Shown piece by piece: positions 57,436 to 64,000 of a stretch of DNA of 64,000 bases (position 1 is its first letter; every line of letters starts with the position of its first letter). Below the pieces are notes generated by a model. The model saw only the letters and a program-made list of their open reading frames with translations. It made no database searches and was not told the origin of the DNA. The position numbers and the translations under genes were made by a program. The stretch spans positions 1 to 64,000 of the forward strand of contig NZ_CANDNW010000004.1 of NCBI RefSeq assembly GCF_947387525.1, in the 5' to 3' direction. The stretch is from Limosilactobacillus viscerum. Lineage in GTDB: Bacteria > Bacillota > Bacilli > Lactobacillales > Lactobacillaceae.

Positions 57436-58077
57436 CTACTTTTTACTAGGTGCATAGTTCTTAATAAAGTAGATTAAGGTTTGGAGCTCATTCGTCAGGT
57501 CAATGTTTTGAACCTGGACACCCTTCGGTACTGATAAACGAACTGGGGAGAAGTTTAAGATCCCCCGCACGCCTGCATCAACTAATTGATCTGCTACCTG
57601 TTGGGCATGTTCACCAGGAACAGTTAAAATAACAATATCAATTTGTTGCTCTTTCAACTGTTTCTTAATATCAGTGGCCGGGTAAACCGGAATTCCGCTC
57701 TTAATCTTGTTAGCTAGTTCCGGCTTAGTATCAAAGGCCGCACTGATCCGCAAGTTAGTATCCTGGTGGAAGTTAAAGTTAAGCAAGGCGCTACCAAGAC
57801 TCCCGACCCCTACTAGTGCAACACTGACTAATGAATCCTGGTGCAAGATTCCCTTAAAGAACTTCAATAGGCTCGCAACATCGTAACCATAGCCACGCTT
57901 ACCAAGCTCACCAAAGTAGGAAAAATCACGCCGGATGGTTGCTGAATCAACTTGAACTGCTTCTGACAGCTCAGTTGAAGAAACTCGTTCCTTATTTGCA
58001 TTTAGTAAAATAGTTAAATAACGGTAGTAAATAGGTAACCGTCGGGCAGTTGCCCGTGGTATTTTCTTTGTCGTCAT
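57436..58077 (-). CDS. rex: Redox-sensing transcriptional repressor Rex
   Basis: Senses the NADH/NAD+ ratio and represses fermentation and respiration genes. 213 residues: N-terminal winged helix (about 15-80, [51 protein letters not shown]) and a Rossmann domain with [16 protein letters not shown] at 58077 with GGGGGAT; the frame is open further to 58122. Divergent from the ABC-F gene as in Bacillus (ydiF next to rex). Confidence 0.96.
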   Translation of the reverse strand: MTTKKIPRATARRLPIYYRYLTILLNANKERVSSTELSEAVQVDSATIRRDFSYFGELGKRGYGYDVASLLKFFKGILHQDSLVSVALVGVGSLGSALLNFNFHQDTNLRISAAFDTKPELANKIKSGIPVYPATDIKKQLKEQQIDIVILTVPGEHAQQVADQLVDAGVRGILNFSPVRLSVPKGVQVQNIDLTNELQTLIYFIKNYAPSKK

Positions 58078-58180
58078 ATTATCCCCCTGTCTCTCTACAG
58101 CATTTTTTGCCCCACAGTCCATGAAGTGCTATGCCAAATTTTACAGGGCTCGCTGCACTTGTGAAATTAAGTTCCTACTC

Positions 58181-58220
58181 ATTCTAGCAATTTATTGATT
58201 ATTTGTGAAGGGTTATACAA
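58181..58220. promoter_or_regulatory. rex promoter with Rex-like operator
   Basis: Minus strand -35 TTCACA (58204-58209), 17-bp spacer, -10 TAGAAT (58181-58186). TTGTGAAGGGTTATACAA (58203-58220) differs from the Rex consensus TTGTGAANNNNTTCACAA at two positions and overlaps the -35. A half-site TTGTGAA also occurs near 58159. On the plus strand TACAAT (58216-58221) may belong to the ABC-F promoter, so both genes could be affected. Confidence 0.65.
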
Positions 58221-58303
58221 TGCAATTTCACTTTTTTAATAAAATAGAAAGAAATCTGCTAAAATAATTTAGAAGGTAAATATTGATTTAGCGAGGTTTC
58301 AAA

Positions 58304-60247
58304 ATGATTCTTTTGCAAGCAAATGACGTTGAGCGCCGCTTTGGTGCTGATGTACTATTCCATAACATAAATTTACAAGTTCAAGACCACGGGCGAACCG
58401 CCCTTGTTGGTCGTAACGGTGCCGGGAAAACCACCCTGCTTAAAATGATTGCCGGAATAACCGAGCCCGATGAAGGAACCATCAGCAAGGTTAAAAATCT
58501 TTCCATCGGCTACCTTGCCCAGGACCAGGGGCTCGATAGTCAAAATAACATCTGGGCTGAATTGGATACTGTCTTTGCGCCTCTTCACGAAGAGGAGAAG
58601 GAAATCCACCAGTTAGAGGAGCAGTTGGCAACGCTTGATTCAACGACGGATAGGTATCAGCAAATTCTGAAAAAGTACGACCGGCTCCAAACCGACTTTA
58701 AGAAGCGTGGTGGTTTCGAATACGAATCACGCATGCGGGGGATTCTGACTGGGTTCGGCTTTGGTGAAGAATACTACGATACACCGGTTAACGCCCTCTC
58801 TGGTGGCCAGAAGACTAAGCTAGCACTGGCAAAGATCCTTTTACAAGCGCCAAACTTGCTGATCCTTGACGAACCGACCAACCACCTAGACATGAATGTA
58901 TTGGCCTGGCTAGAAGACTATTTAAAGAGTTATTCAGGTGCATTACTAGTTGTCTCCCACGACCGTTACTTCCTTGACCACGTTGTTAAGGATGTTTACG
59001 ACTTAGATAACCGCACTCTGCGCCACTATACGGGCAACTACACCCAGTTCGTCCAGCACAAGCAGGAACGGCTAAAGGCCGAATGGAAGCATTACGACCA
59101 GCAGCAAAAGAAGATTGCCAAGCTGGAAGATTTTGTTAACCGCAACATCGTCCGTGCATCGACAACCAAGCAGGCCCAGGCACGGCGAAAGCAACTGGCA
59201 AAAATGGATAAGTTGGAACGGCCAACCACCGATAACCAGTCGATCCACTTCCACTTTCACAGCGATAAGGACAGCGGAAACGAAGTCCTTGATGTTGACC
59301 AGCTTAAAGTCGGCTATGATGATCAAATTCTTGCCGGACCACTTTCATTTGCAGTTCGCAAGCCACAACGAATCGGGATTATTGGCCCGAACGGGATTGG
59401 TAAATCAACACTCTTAAAGACATTGCTGCACCGGATTCCAGCAATTAGTGGGACCATCAAGCTTGGCGCAAACCTGGAAATTGGCTACTATGACCAGGAA
59501 CAGCAACAATTACACCCGGATAAAACCGTCCTTGATGAAGTGTGGGATGACCACCCGGAAGTACCTGAAAAAGACATCCGGTCATTGCTTGGTTCCTTCT
59601 TGTTCGTTGGTGATGACGTATACAAGGTCGTTCACGAATTATCTGGTGGTGAAAAGGCACGCCTAGAATTAACCAAACTTTCCTTTAAGCCGATTAACTT
59701 CCTTATCCTTGATGAACCGACTAACCACTTGGACATTGATAGTCGTGAGGTTTTGGAAAGCGCCATTAATGAATTTACGGGAACCGTCCTCTTCGTCTCT
59801 CACGACCGCTACTTTATTAACCAGGTTGCCACGGATATTTTGGATATGCACAAGGATGGCATTAAGCATTACGAGGGTGATTATGATGATTACCTTGCCG
59901 CAACCACTGCCACCAGTTCAGAAAATTCAACTGCCACGGTTACTACTGCTACTAAGGCACCAATTTCACAAGGTAAGAAATCCTACCAACAAAGCAAGGA
60001 ACAACAACGTGCCCGGCGGAAATTGCAGCGCGCTGTTGATAGCCTAGAAAAAGAAATGGGTGAATTAGAAGAACAGCAGGCCGCAATTGAAGAAGAAATG
60101 AGTCAGCCGACAGTTGCTACGGATATCGGTAAGTTGACCGACCTCCAAAAGAAACTCGACGGGCTGAAGGAAAAATCTGAAGAAGTCGAGCTAGAGTGGA
60201 CCGACGCTGCCGAAAAACTGGAAAACTTTGACCAAGAAAACCAATAA
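58304..60247 (+). CDS. ABC-F family ATPase (YdiF type)
   Basis: Cytoplasmic translation factor-like ATPase, not a transporter. 647 residues: two ABC domains with Walker A GRNGAGKTT and GPNGIGKST, signatures LSGGQKTKLALAK and LSGGEKARLELTK, an interdomain linker (about 240-310, rich in Lys/Gln), and a C-terminal coiled coil (about 560-647). Length and position next to rex match Bacillus YdiF. No antibiotic-resistance subtype is evident. Single gene. Confidence 0.92.
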   Translation: MILLQANDVERRFGADVLFHNINLQVQDHGRTALVGRNGAGKTTLLKMIAGITEPDEGTISKVKNLSIGYLAQDQGLDSQNNIWAELDTVFAPLHEEEKEIHQLEEQLATLDSTTDRYQQILKKYDRLQTDFKKRGGFEYESRMRGILTGFGFGEEYYDTPVNALSGGQKTKLALAKILLQAPNLLILDEPTNHLDMNVLAWLEDYLKSYSGALLVVSHDRYFLDHVVKDVYDLDNRTLRHYTGNYTQFVQHKQERLKAEWKHYDQQQKKIAKLEDFVNRNIVRASTTKQAQARRKQLAKMDKLERPTTDNQSIHFHFHSDKDSGNEVLDVDQLKVGYDDQILAGPLSFAVRKPQRIGIIGPNGIGKSTLLKTLLHRIPAISGTIKLGANLEIGYYDQEQQQLHPDKTVLDEVWDDHPEVPEKDIRSLLGSFLFVGDDVYKVVHELSGGEKARLELTKLSFKPINFLILDEPTNHLDIDSREVLESAINEFTGTVLFVSHDRYFINQVATDILDMHKDGIKHYEGDYDDYLAATTATSSENSTATVTTATKAPISQGKKSYQQSKEQQRARRKLQRAVDSLEKEMGELEEQQAAIEEEMSQPTVATDIGKLTDLQKKLDGLKEKSEEVELEWTDAAEKLENFDQENQ

Positions 60248-60300
60248 AAATTGGATACTGAAAATTAAAGGGGAGTTGTTGCGGAACTCTTAGCCCATTT

Positions 60301-61476
60301 TTAAAATAAATCGAGTTTTCCGATCCGTTCAACCGCTTCTTCCAGCCGTGCTGGTGCAATCAACAGGCCAATCCGTACGTAACCCTCGCCATGTTTCCCA
60401 AAGCCCGCGCCAGGAGCTACGGCAACGCCTGCTTTATCAAGTAACAAGTCTGCAAATGATTCACTAGTATACCCTTTTGGTACTGGCATCCACGCATAAA
60501 AGGTCCCCTTTGGCACAAAGGCATGCCAGCCAATTTTTTCAGCGGCACTGACGAATGCATTCCGTCGTTTCTCATAACGACTAACAATCTTTTTGATTTC
60601 ACCATCCCGTTGAGGGTCAGTCAAAGCATCAATCGCTGCATACTGTAAAGCAGGAAATAGGCTGACAAATAAGTGGTCTTGAATTAAATTCAGTGCACCA
60701 ATAATATCCTTATTTCCAACCGCAAATGCGACCCGCCAGCCGGCCATATTAAAGGTCTTAGAGAAGGTGTAAAATTCGATTCCAACCTCCTTTGCTCCGG
60801 GAGTTTGCATAAAGCTGAGTGGCTCTTCCCCATCAAAGCCAAGCGCACCGTAAGCAAAGTCACTAATAATTCCAACATGGTATTTCTTAGCCCAGGCAAC
60901 TAGTTCGGTATAAAACTCCTTAGTTGCCACCGCACCAGTGGGGTTATTTGGATAGTTTAAATAGAAAAACTTAGCGCGCCGGGCAACTTCTTCCGGGATT
61001 GCCTTTAAATCCGGTAAGAAATTATTCTCCGCTAATAACGGTACCGTTTCAAAGTTTACTTCGCCTAGCGCAGCGCCGGAAAAGTAATCAGGGTAGCCTG
61101 GGTCCGGTAGCAGGTAAGTATCACCCGGGTTCATCAATGCCCATGGCAGCTCAACCAGGCCAATTTTTGACCCACCCAGAATTGCTACTTCCTGTTCAGG
61201 ATCAAAGTGGGCACCATACTTTTCGGCATAAAAGTTGGCAGCTGCTTTTTTAAAGGCCGGCAACCCCTGGAATGGCGAATATTTATGGGTTTTGGGATCT
61301 GCCACCCACTTTTGCGTTGCTTTAACAATGTAATCTGGTGTTGGCTTGTCCGGGTTCCCCTGCCCCAAGTTAATCACATCAACCCCGGAGGCTATTTTTT
61401 GGTTAACCTTCGCCACCAGGCTAGCAAAGAATTGTTTAGGTAAAGTATCGAGTAATTTTGACTGTTGAAATTCCAT
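60301..61476 (-). CDS. mtnE: PLP-dependent aminotransferase, MtnE-like
   Basis: Predicted to make methionine from 4-methylthio-2-oxobutyrate, the last step of the methionine salvage route. 391 residues of the class I/II fold: QGNPDKPTPDYIV, NYPNNPTGAV, and the PLP lysine in TFSKTFNMAGWRVAFAVGN. The start QQSKLLDTLPKQFFASLVAKVN strongly follows Bacillus MtnE. The other salvage genes (mtnA, B, D, K, W) are not here, so a broader transaminase role is possible. Cotranscribed 24 bp after mtnU behind a T-box. Confidence 0.85.
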   Translation of the reverse strand: MEFQQSKLLDTLPKQFFASLVAKVNQKIASGVDVINLGQGNPDKPTPDYIVKATQKWVADPKTHKYSPFQGLPAFKKAAANFYAEKYGAHFDPEQEVAILGGSKIGLVELPWALMNPGDTYLLPDPGYPDYFSGAALGEVNFETVPLLAENNFLPDLKAIPEEVARRAKFFYLNYPNNPTGAVATKEFYTELVAWAKKYHVGIISDFAYGALGFDGEEPLSFMQTPGAKEVGIEFYTFSKTFNMAGWRVAFAVGNKDIIGALNLIQDHLFVSLFPALQYAAIDALTDPQRDGEIKKIVSRYEKRRNAFVSAAEKIGWHAFVPKGTFYAWMPVPKGYTSESFADLLLDKAGVAVAPGAGFGKHGEGYVRIGLLIAPARLEEAVERIGKLDLF

Positions 61477-61500
61477 TTAACTTTCCTTCTCTCCTGATTC

Positions 61501-62286
61501 TTATTGGTACAACTTTGGCCGCCGGTCCGCAAATACTGGAATTGGTCCCCGCACCTTATTTAATTGGTCCAGGTCAAGGGTCGCAAAAGTAACCCCATCC
61601 TTTTCAACAGCATCAGCGATGACGTTTCCCAGCGGGTCGATTGCTAATGAATGACCGTTAAAGTGGTTATCCGGATCATCCCCCACCCGGTTAACTGCCA
61701 CCACAAAGCATTGGTTTTCAACGGCCCGGGCTTTTAGCATAATTTCCCACTGTGGTATCCGTTCCGCAGGCCATTCAGCAGGAAAATACAATACCGCGGC
61801 CCCGTGCATGGCAACGGTCCGTACCCATTCTGGGAAACGAAGGTCGTAGCAAATAAAGCTTGCCCCGGGCACCCCTGCTAGCCGAAAGTAGTTTTGCTGG
61901 TTCCCCGCCGTCAAGTACCGATGCTCATTCATTAAGCGGAAAAGGTGGACCTTGTCATACTGGCCAACAATCTGTCCCACGGGGTCAACAACGAGGGTTC
62001 GGTTGTAGAACTTGCCATCCTCTTTTACTGCTACTGACCCGCCAACAATTCCTACCTGGTATTGGCGGGCTAATTGGTAAAACAGCTCCTGAGTTGACTT
62101 GCCACGGTCATCAGCTAAATCTGCTAACTTACCTAGTGCATATCCCGTATTCCACATCTCTGGAAAGACGACGACATCGGCATTGCCGGCCGCTGCCTCC
62201 TTAGTTAACTCGGTTACCCGCTGCCGATTTGCTGCCGGATCAGCATATTGAACATCAAATTGTGCAAGTGCGACTCTAATTTTCAC
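61501..62286 (-). CDS. mtnU: Carbon-nitrogen hydrolase (nitrilase superfamily), MtnU-like
   Basis: Amidase of 261 residues; MtnU/omega-amidase relatives hydrolyse 2-oxoglutaramate or related keto-acid amides made by the partner transaminase. The Glu-Lys-Cys triad is in VVFPEMWNTGY, QYDKVHLF and FICYDLRFPEW. GTG start at 62286 with GAGG 8 bases upstream, also within reach of the T-box terminator. The open frame to 62349 overlaps the riboswitch and is not coding. First gene of mtnU-mtnE. Confidence 0.88.
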   Translation of the reverse strand: MKIRVALAQFDVQYADPAANRQRVTELTKEAAAGNADVVVFPEMWNTGYALGKLADLADDRGKSTQELFYQLARQYQVGIVGGSVAVKEDGKFYNRTLVVDPVGQIVGQYDKVHLFRLMNEHRYLTAGNQQNYFRLAGVPGASFICYDLRFPEWVRTVAMHGAAVLYFPAEWPAERIPQWEIMLKARAVENQCFVVAVNRVGDDPDNHFNGHSLAIDPLGNVIADAVEKDGVTFATLDLDQLNKVRGPIPVFADRRPKLYQ

Positions 62287-62299
62287 AACTATCACCTCA

Positions 62300-62565
62300 T
62301 TTAAAATTAAAACCCCGCCCATAAAGGACGAGGTTCCCCGTTTTACCACCTTAATTTACTGCCACTTCGCAGTGACCGCCTCAACAAGTTTAAAACTCCA
62401 AGTTGCTAACGGGACTAAACCGTCACGGGCTTACCATTTACTGGCTCACCCGCAAGCTATTAACAGGCCATCTTCCCTGGGCTGACAGTTTTTTCTCACC
62501 AACCAAAAACTCTCTTAAATGTACAACTACTAGGTACTCACCCGTTACGCGATTAAATTATCATT
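62300..62565 (-). promoter_or_regulatory. T-box leader riboswitch upstream of mtnU-mtnE
   Basis: On the minus strand, in order: stem I with AGAGAG (62510-62515), apical loop GGTTGGTGAG (62495-62504) closed by AGTTTTT/AAAAAACT, a specifier region GGGAAGATGGCC (62466-62477), the T-box AATTAAGGTGGTA (62344-62356), and a terminator AACCTCGTCC/GGGCGGGGTT (62311-62335) followed by TTTTAATTTT. Specifier ATG (Met, 62469-62471) fits the downstream genes; GAT (Asp), one base over, cannot be excluded. Confidence 0.85.
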
Positions 62566-62571
62566 GCATGT

Positions 62572-62600
62572 ATTCTAATTTAATTTTAATTTATTGTCAA
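62572..62600 (-). promoter_or_regulatory. T-box transcript promoter
   Basis: Perfect minus-strand TTGACA (62595-62600), 17-bp spacer, TAGAAT (62572-62577); the predicted leader is about 280 nt, typical for T-boxes. Confidence 0.88.
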
Positions 62601-62613
62601 ATTATTCTAATGA

Positions 62614-62642
62614 TTTTAACCGCCAGCTTTTTAGTGTAGAAT
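62614..62642 (+). promoter_or_regulatory. Candidate proC promoter
   Basis: TTTTAA (62614-62619), 17-bp spacer, TAGAAT (62637-62642), 24 bp before the ATG; the -35 is weak. Confidence 0.5.
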
Positions 62643-62665
62643 TGAGATGTTTAAGGAGGTACTGA

Positions 62666-63436
62666 ATGATGAAAATTACGGTAATTGGTGTTGGTAACAT
62701 GGGGTCGGCAATTATAAAGGGGCTGCTTAATCGGGGCAATGACGAAGTAGCAGGAATGAACCCGGTTAATCCACGAGTCAGTAAACTAGCAAAGAAAGCC
62801 GGTTTTGCGCTCTACCACAGTGGTGAAGAAGTAGTCAGTCAAAAGCCAGACGTGGTAGTACTAACCACTCCAGCACCAGTTACCCTTTCTGTTCTTAAGA
62901 AACTCCAGGGTCTAGGAAAGAAAACGGTTATTATTTCAGCCGCCGCAGGTATCCGCATTGCTGAAATCAGCTAACTCTTTCCGGACAACCCAGTTGCGGC
63001 AATCATTCCCAATACTCCCGTTGCCGTTAATGCTGGAACAATCGGCTTAGCACTCAGTGAGAATACCCCCGCACCAGCCTATGATAAAATCAACCATGTT
63101 TTAAGCCAACTTGGCGACGTGATTACCGTCCCTGAATCCCAACTAGGTATTGTTGGTGTCGTTGGCGGTTGTGGTCCCGCCTTTGTCGATGTCTTTATGG
63201 ATGCTCTCGGTGATGCAGCGGTTAAGTATGGTTTAGACCGGCAAACCGCTTACCAATTAATCGCCAGCATGGTCAAAGGGAGCGGGGCCCTTGCTTACCA
63301 CAGTAAGTTAACTCCCGCCCAACTCCGTGACCAGGTCACTTCACCTGGTGGAACAACGATCCGTGGTGTAGAAGCACTAGAAAAGGCCGGCTTCCGTTAC
63401 GCGGTCATTGATGCCGTTAATAAAGCTAACCACTAA
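62666..63436 (+). pseudogene. proC: Pyrroline-5-carboxylate reductase gene with an ochre stop
   Basis: ProC makes proline from pyrroline-5-carboxylate. The frame starts MMKITVIGVGNMGSAIIKG with AAGGAGG upstream and runs 102 codons to TAA (62972-62974). The same frame continues at once with LFPDNPVAAIIPNTPVAVNAG and the ProC dimerisation domain (GCGPAFVDVFMDALGDAAV, SPGGTTIRGVEALEKAGFR) to 63436. A CAA to TAA change would restore a 256-codon gene, close to the normal size. A GTG at 63119 cannot restart the NADP-binding half. Likely proline auxotrophy unless another proC exists or the stop is an error. Confidence 0.85.
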
Positions 63437-63498
63437 ATTCTGACAAATAACTAGCCAGCGATGTTTTCCATGCGGAATCGATTATTGTGAAATATACG

Positions 63499-63548
63499 AA
63501 AAAACAAGAGAGCCTGGAAAGAAAAATTTTCCAATCTCTCTTGTTTTT
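63499..63548. terminator. Bidirectional terminator between proC and tsaD
   Basis: AAAAAACAAGAGAG (63499-63512) / CTCTCTTGTTTTTT (63535-63548) with inner TGGAAA/TTTCCA pairing. Confidence 0.9.
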
Positions 63549-63562
63549 TATTCATCCCTAAA

Positions 63563-64000
63563 TTACTTCATCCGTGCAAACATCAACCCGGGATCCGCAT
63601 TAAGGTCTAATGCTGCCCGGTCACCATTCCGGTAATTGATGTAGCCAGCCGCACCGATCATCGCTGCGTTATCGCCACAAAGCTTTAGTGGGGCTTGCAG
63701 CATCGATACTTCGGGGTGGTACTTTTGCATATCATGGTCTAGCCGGCTGCGCAAACCATGGTTAGCGGCAACCCCGCCGGCGAGAATCAATTGCTTGACC
63801 GGGTACTCGTCCAGTGCCCGCATTGTTTTTTCGGCTAGCACATCGACCACGCTTTGTTGGAAGCTGGCTGCTAAGTCATACTTATCAAGTTTCTGTCCCC
63901 GTTGGTCAGCATTGTGGACCGTATTAATAAACGCACTCTTCAGTCCACTGAAACTAAAGTCGAAGTTTTCTTCCTTTTCCATTGCCCGTGGAAAGTGGAA
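63563..64000 (-). CDS. tsaD: tRNA threonylcarbamoyltransferase TsaD, 3' part only
   Basis: Catalytic subunit that transfers the threonylcarbamoyl group to A37 of tRNA, with TsaB and TsaE (tsaE at 7664). Only the C-terminal 145 residues are in the window: [34 protein letters not shown] and [19 protein letters not shown] (ASKHA-fold signatures). The frame is open across the window edge, so the gene starts beyond 64000. Ends at TAA 63563. Confidence 0.93.
   Translation of the reverse strand, partial: FHFPRAMEKEENFDFSFSGLKSAFINTVHNADQRGQKLDKYDLAASFQQSVVDVLAEKTMRALDEYPVKQLILAGGVAANHGLRSRLDHDMQKYHPEVSMLQAPLKLCGDNAAMIGAAGYINYRNGDRAALDLNADPGLMFARMK

Noticed and set aside
62281-62600. SAM (S-box) riboswitch ahead of the mtn genes
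   Set aside because: The conserved pieces present (AGAGAG, GGTTGGTGAG, AAGGTGGTA, terminator) are those of a T-box; no S-box core was seen.

Overview
The window is a 64 kb piece of a chromosome from a Gram-positive, low-to-middle GC lactic acid bacterium. The gene order (pspC-hprK-lgt-gpsA-galU, uvrB-uvrA, rapZ-yvcK-whiA, clpP, gap-pgk-tpiA-eno, secG-rnr-smpB, cdaA-cdaR-glmM), strong AGGAGG ribosome binding sites and HrcA/CtsR control of heat-shock genes point to Lactobacillaceae. The protein sequences look most like Limosilactobacillus, but I cannot fix the species without a search. No phage, insertion sequence, CRISPR array or rRNA operon is visible. It is a housekeeping region, mostly coded on the minus strand.

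Layout. 0-3.2 kb: c-di-AMP synthase module cdaA-cdaR-glmM. 3.2-10 kb: a membrane protein, ribokinase, murB, an exonuclease-PAS pair, and ung-pta-tsaE-GNAT. 10-13 kb: LURP-one protein, a LysR regulator and a broken LCP cell-wall gene. 13-18 kb: smpB, rnr, secG and a ClC exchanger. 18-22.5 kb: amino acid permease, ptsI without ptsH, and a lipoprotein. 22.5-27.3 kb: lower glycolysis genes. 27.3-29 kb: tRNA-Arg, two very small genes and clpP under CtsR. 29-38 kb: whiA-yvcK-rapZ, a DUF523 gene and uvrBA. 38-46.6 kb: sugar-phosphate and envelope genes (pgcA, trxB, galU, gpsA, lgt, hprK) and prfB with its programmed frameshift. 46.6-52.6 kb: secA, hpf, comFA-comFC and a YigZ/IMPACT protein. 52.6-58 kb: KimA-like K+ transporter, groESL and rex. 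58-64 kb: ABC-F ATPase, mtnE-mtnU behind a T-box leader, a broken proC and the 3' part of tsaD.

How it fits together. Several genes connect signalling and central metabolism: HPr kinase, EI and cre-like sites bear on carbon control; Rex sits next to a Rex-like operator; CdaA makes c-di-AMP, a known ligand of KimA-type transporters in Bacillus. Stress control is explicit in the DNA: a CtsR operator before clpP, CIRCE plus a CtsR-like box before groES, and a LexA-like box before uvrB.

Most unusual content. (1) A family of intergenic hairpin-plus-tag repeats of about 75-80 bp, and a second hairpin family. (2) A T-box riboswitch ahead of two methionine-salvage-like genes. (3) Two otherwise intact genes (LCP, proC) each stopped by one in-frame nonsense codon; the LCP gene also has a 27 bp tandem duplication over its start. 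(4) A glycolytic operon without cggR but with a cre-like site upstream of its promoter.
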